DNA of 64,000 nucleotides, taken from assembly GCA_022376515.1 (NCBI GenBank), contig WTXI01000097.1, positions 62,001-126,000 of the forward strand, written 5' to 3'. A program made the position numbers and the translations under genes. Below, piece after piece: positions 58,159 through 64,000 of this stretch; the stretch's first letter is position 1, and each line of letters starts with the position of its first letter. This stretch comes from Lactifluus volemus. Its lineage: Eukaryota; Basidiomycota; Agaricomycetes; Russulales; Russulaceae. The notes beneath the pieces were generated by a model. The model worked only from the letters and a program-made list of their open reading frames with translations, made no database searches and was not told where the DNA came from.

Positions 58159-59912
58159 TCATGATGCGGCATGTGCCAGAATATCTTGCGTCAGTCTGAC
58201 TATTCGGACGTCCAACGACCTGAGACCAACAAGTACAAGGATACCGGTTTGAGCAAAGGATGGGACGAGGATGACCCGAGACCTATGCTTCCCATCCTTA
58301 ACAAGACGAGTCGCGAATCTTGGCTGACACCCGATCGCATATATGCTTGGCGTCTCTGTGATAATAAAGGGGTCAATTGTGAAGAACGGGTGGCACCAAA
58401 GCGTGTCTGGAGCGGTCGGTGCCATGTGGCGCCACTTAAGAGTTGCTTCCGCTAGGTCTAGACGGGTTGTTGGCGCAGTGGGAACGTACTTGCACATGTC
58501 GTTGAGTGGTTGTCCAGATGTTGCCAATATCGTGAGTGCGGGCGCGAGTTCATCGCCATCATTCCCTTGTAAGCAAGGGGCTAGGCGAATATATGTGGGG
58601 TTTGTTTCACAGGAGAATGATGCGTATGAGGACGCGTGGCCAAACATAGCCCGCGGGAGAGCCTGTTGAGGAAGGATAGTACCAGAAGGGTCGGATTCCC
58701 CAGGAAGAAGGTGAACTGCTACTGATTGGGACAAATCGCTCAGGTGAGCAGAGAGGTTCTGGATGGGGTGAGGTGAGAATGAGACGTTGTCGTTCCCATG
58801 TCGACGCTGTGGACAACAAAGATGAGGCGAAGGAAAGGCAATACAATATCTATCTCACCGATTTTTTATCCTCCTTTTCTTTCTCCTCATCTGCCGAGCC
58901 ACCCGCTGGTCCCAAGGGCGCTAGTGAATTACCCAATATAATAAGGCGGCTAATCCGTGAAGCAAATCCCTGGCCATCATTGTCACCACATGCCCCCGTC
59001 AGGTACTCGACCAGGACCTGAGTCTGAGCCTCAGATGCTGGGGACAGCCCTATGTCCAGACCAGAGATGAACGCCACGTATTTGTTCCGAACGTCACCGT
59101 CGGAGTTTGTCTGGGGATCATCTATGATAGATGATCAATAAAATGACATGATGCACAGGGGGCATTGTTACCATCGATGTCCATGCTGTCGTCGTTGTCT
59201 GCTTGGGGTGCCATCCCGGGAAAACATAGATCGGCCACTTCAAAGTCGCCGCTGATTGTCTCCGCGCCAAGGATACCGACAATGACACCTGTCACGAGCT
59301 GCATGTCTCCAAGAATGCTTCCAATCAACTTTATTCGGCCTGATTCATCCTCAAGCATGACCTGATCATCTTGGGAGTGAATTTTTTCCGGAAGTGGTGG
59401 AGCAGGGATGGAATGCTTCGGAGGGTCAGTGGGTGAAAAGAAAAGGTAAAGATGTATCTGCTCACGTCACGTCCGATGTCATCAAGCACATTCGGCTTGA
59501 GGGGCATATCCATGTATACAGTCCCAATGACGAAGCAAAGCTGTCCTTTGACAACATCCAGTACTCTCGAGACAAGCTTGGGGGATCCTTGTAACAGAAG
59601 GGAGATCAATGGGTTCGGCTAGATGCTCATGATCCATCCTGTTACGGATGTGTAACATACCTTGGACATTTTTCCATTTTTTGGCGGCCTCTTTTTCGAT
59701 AGACCCTCTGAGAAGTCGTAATCGAATGAAATAAATGTTTGCGTATTGGTGCTTGAATGACTTGTTGATGGATTTGATTGTGAATGAAGGTGTCGAGTCT
59801 GTCAGAGGCAGAACAGACGTCGGAGGGCGGATGATAGCGGAAGAAGGGACGGCGCTAACAAACGATTAGATGATTGAAAGTAGGACAATACTCAAACCAA
59901 CAGGGGCTCCAT
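58159..59912 (-). CDS. DNA polymerase delta small subunit (POLD2/Pol31/Cdc1), 5' end unresolved
   Basis: Five exons in phase are clear: 59661-59854, 59466-59587, 59172-59415, 58859-59121, 58159-58806. They encode about 490 residues from SAVPSSAIIRPPTSVLPL to the stop. Landmarks are FKHQYANIYFIRLRLLR, QLCFVIGTVYMDMPLKPNVL, QVMLEDESGRIKLIGSIL, the inactive phosphoesterase core (YVAFISGLDIGL, RLIILGNSLAP, RRHGNDNVSFSPHPIQNLSA, VHLLPGESDPSGTILPQQAL), and the C-terminal KWRHMAPTAPDTLWCHPFF and DPFIITETPSIYAIG. The subunit scaffolds the replicative polymerase. The first exon is a problem. The acceptor at 59855 requires a phase-2 donor, but the nearest ATG (59912, MEPLL) ends in phase 0 at its natural donor. 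A lost base or an unseen exon could explain this. MluI cell-cycle boxes lie just upstream. Confidence 0.9.
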
Positions 59913-59968
59913 TCAAAGTGAGGGGTACCAACTCCGCCAAAGACTCGAGCTTGCAGTAATACTAGTAG

Positions 59969-59996
59969 ACGCGTCCTTGCAGAAGACGCGACGCGT
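59969..59996. promoter_or_regulatory. paired MluI cell-cycle boxes (ACGCGT) upstream of POLD2
   Basis: ACGCGT occurs at 59969-59974 and 59991-59996, with a further ACGCG at 59985-59989. They lie 57-84 bp upstream of the first ATG available to the POLD2 gene. In ascomycete yeasts this motif binds MBF (Mbp1/Swi6-type) and drives G1/S expression of replication genes, including polymerase subunits. Function here is inferred from motif and position. Confidence 0.65.
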
Positions 59997-60600
59997 TTCG
60001 GGTCGCGTCGGACCGTAACGGAATGGAATGACGAATTGATTTATCGATTACAGTATCATTCATCAGTACTGTTCTATCAGACCATTCTAGTGGCACTCGT
60101 TGGTTCTAGGGCTCGTATCTTAGACGCCATGGCGCTGCGGCCTGAGCTCAATTTCACCCAGACCTGCCTCCACAACCTGGGGGGACTGGCTCACGCGTCA
60201 TGATTTACGCACTTTTCAAGGCGTCATGGTCACATGCGCAAGGATGTGATGGTTGTGAAACACGATTAGATTTCGGAGATCCCGAAGTCTGAGAGGCAAT
60301 TCAGTGGTTCTTTATTGCGCCGTTGTTAGAGGTTTAATAGTGACCTCTCCTGTGAAGATGGATAGAAACAACTGAAAGAAATAAGATATAATGCCATAAA
60401 AGCGAGATTGGATGGCGAGTGAGTTGGGTGGTGAGGAGATGTGATATAGTGATAAACTGACATGGTTCTGACGTCAGGGGCACGATTTATAAATAAATTA
60501 CTGACACGTTGGCTTAGCTTTACGCCCTTGTACAGGTAGCCGCAAATGATATAAAACCCCTCTCTGGGCTTCTCTCCATCTATCAATCCGACTTCTCACG
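59997..60600. other. gene-free stretch between POLD2 and GAD remnant
   Basis: It holds upstream sequence of both divergent genes; nothing else is supportable. Confidence 0.4.
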
Positions 60601-62678
60601 ATGCTTCGAAGGTGTTTCTTCTAATCTTTCCCCCCATGACATACACCTTGACCTCGTCTCGTAGCACGTCGACCCAGAGCACATCGTCCATCAATCAAAG
60701 GTAGGTGACCGCTGACCGCTATGCCCTCACCAGTGATTTGAATCTTGGAACCTCTATAGGACAAAAAGCAACGAACTGTGCACCACTTGACAAATTCTGA
60801 CCATAGTGTAATCCCCATTACGGCTCCCGTTATGGTTGCTCCTCCGTCCCCAAGTACAAAATCCCTCCACTGCACGTAGACCTTTGTTCATTGAGGATGT
60901 TTGCGCTGATGCTGTTACAGGGTATCGATGCCGATCATGCTTATCAGATCATTCACGACGAGCTTCTCTCGACGGTCAACCCTTGTTAATCTGGCATCCT
61001 TCGTGTCAACCTGGATGCCAACTCAATGCGACCAGCTCATGGCTGAGAACATTTCCAAAATCTGATCGACCAGGATGAGTACCCCATGACACAGGATATT
61101 CACACCCGCTGTTTGTCATATATCCTTGCGCTCCTTACGATAACCAATTCACACGTCTTCGCAGGCATCTCCATCTTGGCTAGGCTCTGGAACATCCGCC
61201 TCCTGATGCCATCACCACATCATCACCACGCCTTGGGAACTGCCACAACTGGTTCTTCGGAGGCCATTCAGCTTGGAGGGCTGGCTATGAAACGTCGCTG
61301 GCAGGAGAGACGTAAAGCCGCAGGCAAATCTATACATGAGCCAGGTCCCAATATTGTCATGGGAGCTAACGCTCAAGTTGCCCTCGAGAAATTCGCTCGC
61401 TACTTTGATGTGGATATGCGCCTTGTGCCGGTCTCCGTTGAGAGCAAATACCGACTTGACCCGAAGAGGCCATGGATACGTTGATGAGAACACCATCGGT
61501 CTTTGTGATTCTTGGCAGTATGTTTGCTTCATGCCTGGAACCAGACACCATCTGACCTCCATATGCATAGCACATATACTGGCCACTTTGAACCGTGGAA
61601 GAAATGGCAGAATTGCTAGATGAATATGAGAAAAATCGGGCAACTTCGTTCCGATCCACGGTATGGGGCAACAATCCCGTGACTGTTCCAAGCTAACGAT
61701 GCACTACCACAGTGGATGGAGCATCCGGTGCTTTCACCGCACCATTGTCTACCCTGACATGAAATGGGATTTCAGAATCAAACGTGTCGTCTCTATAAGT
61801 ACATCTGGGCACAAGTTCGGCCGCACATACGTCGGAGTCGGCTGGGTTATCTGGCGCTCACCAGAATATCTTCCGAAGGACCTCATCTTTGAGCTACATT
61901 ACCTTGGTTCCGTGGAATATTCCTTCTCACTGAATTTCTCGCGGCCTGCACACCCCATCATAGCACAGTATTTCAACTTCCTTCATCTCGGCGTCAAGGC
62001 TACCGCATGCTGCTCTGATAGAGCTCAAGAACGCACGCACGCTCTCCCGTGCCCTTGAGAGGAGTAAATACTACACCGTGCTGAGTGACATACATCGCCT
62101 CGTGACGTCGAGTCGCCCTACGAACGAAGAGACGCCGAGGTTTGCTCCTCGTTTCGCTATACTAGGTCACGTGTGCTGATGTGCGCATAGTGCTATGAAG
62201 CGGGCCTTCCTGTCGTGGCATTCCGCTTCTCGGATGAATTCCAGAAGAGTCACCCAGACCTTCAGCAGAAGTGGATTCAACCTTGCTCCGCACGAAAGGA
62301 TGGTTCGTTGTTTTGTTTCTGCGCTGGATGTCACTATTAGCGCGTTCAGGATTGTCCCCATTATGACCTTGCTCCTGACCTTTCTCAGATCGACATTCTG
62401 CGCGTGGTCGTAAAGGAGAACTTCACCGAGGCTCTATTGGATCGCCTTGTCGCTGATCTTGTACGTGTTCGCGCCTCCTAGCTGTTTAACCGCGTTCCAT
62501 ATGTTTGTAGATGTGTATTACCGAGGACCTCATGGACCAGAGCTCTTCAATGCATGCCTTGAGTATGCTCAGCATGCGTTCCGGCGCAGTCGGTTCGCAT
62601 GAAAGAGAGCACGGCCGTGTTAACGAGGAAGCGGTGAATGGTCCAGAGACGTCTGGCACATACAGAAAGCCATGTTGA
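60601..62678 (+). pseudogene. gad1: glutamate decarboxylase (PLP-dependent), frameshifted
   Basis: The plus strand preserves nearly the whole enzyme that converts glutamate to GABA. Blocks in order are HVDPEHIVHQSK, YGSRYGCSSVPKYKIP, GIDADHAYQIIHDEL, NLASFVSTWMPTQCDQLMAE, LIDQDEYPMTQDIHTR, ALGTATTGSSEAIQLGG, EPGPNIVMGANAQVALEKF, VPVSVESKYRLDPK, the cofactor-lysine motif SISTSGHKFGRTYVGVGW, LIFELHYLGSVEYSF, NARTLSRALERSKYY, ILRVVVKENFTEALLDRLVA, and a tail from MCITEDLMDQSSS. Several blocks sit in different frames. At least six single-base losses are visible, near 60985, 61058, 61205, 61472-61495, 61642 and 61727. No continuous protein can be made from this copy as written. The introns are still recognisable (for example 61110-61164), so decay is recent, or the sequence carries errors. 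The gene's clear family identity is not in doubt. Confidence 0.88.
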
Positions 62679-62844
62679 GAGGAGTGCAAAGAGAGACGAC
62701 AGTAAAGGAATGTCAAGTCATGTTGCATTGTGTATGAGAAGCATGTCATGTAGTACAATGAGTGTGTGTAGTCACGTCGTGATGCCAAAATTGTACGTTA
62801 CTTTCAGCAGTGCTTAGCTCAGCTGAGTCTTTCCTCGTCGGTCG

Positions 62845-63173
62845 ATGGCTGGTCCGAATCTTGAGGTATTCAAATTTGCCGTCTACGTCTCTTCCCTGTA
62901 CTCGTTTTTCTCCATTATGGTGATCCTGAATGGTATAGAACAATGTCATCCCCGTGCGTACCTCTATTCTTAACTTCTCTCGCCTCGTATGACCGTCGAT
63001 TCAGTACAAGAACGAATTTTCCCCACCGAGGAGAGGATAGCACGTAGTAACAACATCCAACCAACCATGCGGCCGTACGCCAAGAACTTGAGCGTATCAA
63101 GGCGGAAAAGGCAGCCGACGTGCACAGCGTGAGCGAGAGTCCACAGGGAGCTTCCCACCTCGTGAAGACCTGA
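62845..63173 (+). pseudogene. pet100: PET100-like cytochrome c oxidase assembly factor, frameshifted
   Basis: The reading starts MAGPNLEVFKFAVYV, the hallmark N-terminus of Pet100, a small mitochondrial inner-membrane protein that helps assemble cytochrome c oxidase. Next, in a shifted frame, comes FPVLVFLHYGDPEWYRT. After an intron at about 62951-63003 there is ERIFPTEERIAR in another frame, and then NHAAVRQELERIKAEKAADV to a stop at 63173. At least three single-base losses break it (near 62893, 62938 and 63009), and a fourth frame change falls near 63055. As an essential single-copy gene in most fungi, a dead copy implies either an intact copy elsewhere or sequence errors here. It follows the similarly damaged glutamate decarboxylase by 166 bp. 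Confidence 0.75.
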
Positions 63174-64000
63174 AAGACTGGTGTAATCCTGACGTAGTAC
63201 GTCCTCAATCTTATTCACGCTTCCGATCGTCTACGAGATCAGGTTTCGCAGTTCTTATTTATTTTTGGCTATCCATCTTCCTGTGTATTTACTATCTGTG
63301 GTTCGACATTCTACCAACCCCATTTGCCTCGTCACATTCTCGGAACGACTCTCATCTATTTTTCGACATCCAATTGCCTCATTGACCGCGACATCTCATT
63401 TCCGACCGCCTTGTTTTAGTTCTCTGCAACAATCCGCGAGTATCAAAATCTAGATTGAAGTACCTTCACGTTCACGGTACATGATGACACGAATGTCTTT
63501 TATTATTATTATAAGCAATAGAGGCTTTATACGCTCTTTGAAACTTGTCGAGTCTATTAACCTGTGATACCTGCTCGAGTGCGAGCGGTAATACTGGTAT
63601 GGCACGGAGATGTGAGCTTCTCATCAGTGAAACTCCAACCTGTCACCCGGTAGATGGTTCTGACGAGTCAAGAGTATTACCTTTTGGCTACGTGTGCAAT
63701 TCCGCGTGCACATGGTGAGTATATAGTCCGCTCATACTGGAGCGGACGTCTGTCAAATAGCTTCCTTAGAGAATCTGGCCTCGAACAATTGGGCCAAACC
63801 TATATAAACCTCACGGGTGAACCAACGTGAATGTGAGCTCTAGTTATTGCACCAAGACTTCGTCACCCTCCATGTCTGCTGCGATAACCTCGCATTCCTC
63901 GCGGGGCTGGAAGCTATCTGCCTGTACTCGGATATTATAAAAAATTACATGAACGTGCGAGACGCTTTACAGTAATCAGAATTGTAAATACCTCGAACCA
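63174..64000. other. right-end stretch without a supportable gene
   Basis: Only short frames occur (63265-63453 at most), with no family pattern, RNA gene or clear repeat. A gene continuing beyond the right edge cannot be excluded. Confidence 0.35.

Overview
This is a nuclear genome window from a basidiomycete fungus, most probably an Agaricomycete. The evidence is dense short introns (about 40-130 bp, most with a CTNAC-like branch site), a STE3-type pheromone receptor with a long tail, a C2-NACHT-WD40 NLR protein, a GPI-anchored cupredoxin and a kinase-RasGEF fusion family. Genus is not decidable from the sequence alone; a Rhizoctonia-like fungus would fit. Splice models were built by hand: for each accepted gene the exon phases add up to a single open frame, unless the entry says otherwise.

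Layout. 1-0.6 kb: remains of a COQ7 gene running off the left edge. 2.7-3.7 kb: a small C2H2 zinc-finger gene whose frame does not close neatly. 6.0-15.0 kb: two tandem paralogues of about 1,100 residues, each with an N-terminal helical-bundle region, a protein-kinase fold that has lost key catalytic residues, a Ser/Pro-rich linker, and RasGEF_N plus RasGEF domains. 15.3-19.5 kb: a Met30/SconB-like F-box WD40 protein and a GSK3 kinase. 22.1-23.4 kb: an intronless 423-residue protein of unknown function. 26.0-27.8 kb: a STE3 pheromone receptor. 32.5-40.6 kb: glucosidase I (GH63) head to head with the exosome nuclease DIS3, followed by ATG8. 41.7-47.1 kb: the NLR with fifteen near-identical WD40 repeats. 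47.5-53.5 kb: RAD57, a chromodomain-like protein and a HID1-family protein. 53.5-55.9 kb: a repeat-rich island with two foldback structures and a decayed ORF. 56.2-59.9 kb: a cupredoxin-like surface protein and the DNA polymerase delta small subunit (POLD2), with two MluI cell-cycle boxes upstream. 60.6-63.2 kb: a glutamate decarboxylase and a PET100 gene, both broken by many single-base losses.

How the genes relate. Most are unlinked housekeeping functions: protein degradation, N-glycan trimming, RNA decay, autophagy, recombination and replication. The accessory and signalling genes stand out. The helical bundle plus pseudokinase order of the tandem pair recalls MLKL-type architecture, here joined to a Ras exchange factor. 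The NLR is of the type linked to non-self recognition in filamentous fungi, and the STE3 receptor serves mate recognition. Six introns with GC-AG ends are concentrated in just three genes. The broken conserved genes lie at both ends of the window.
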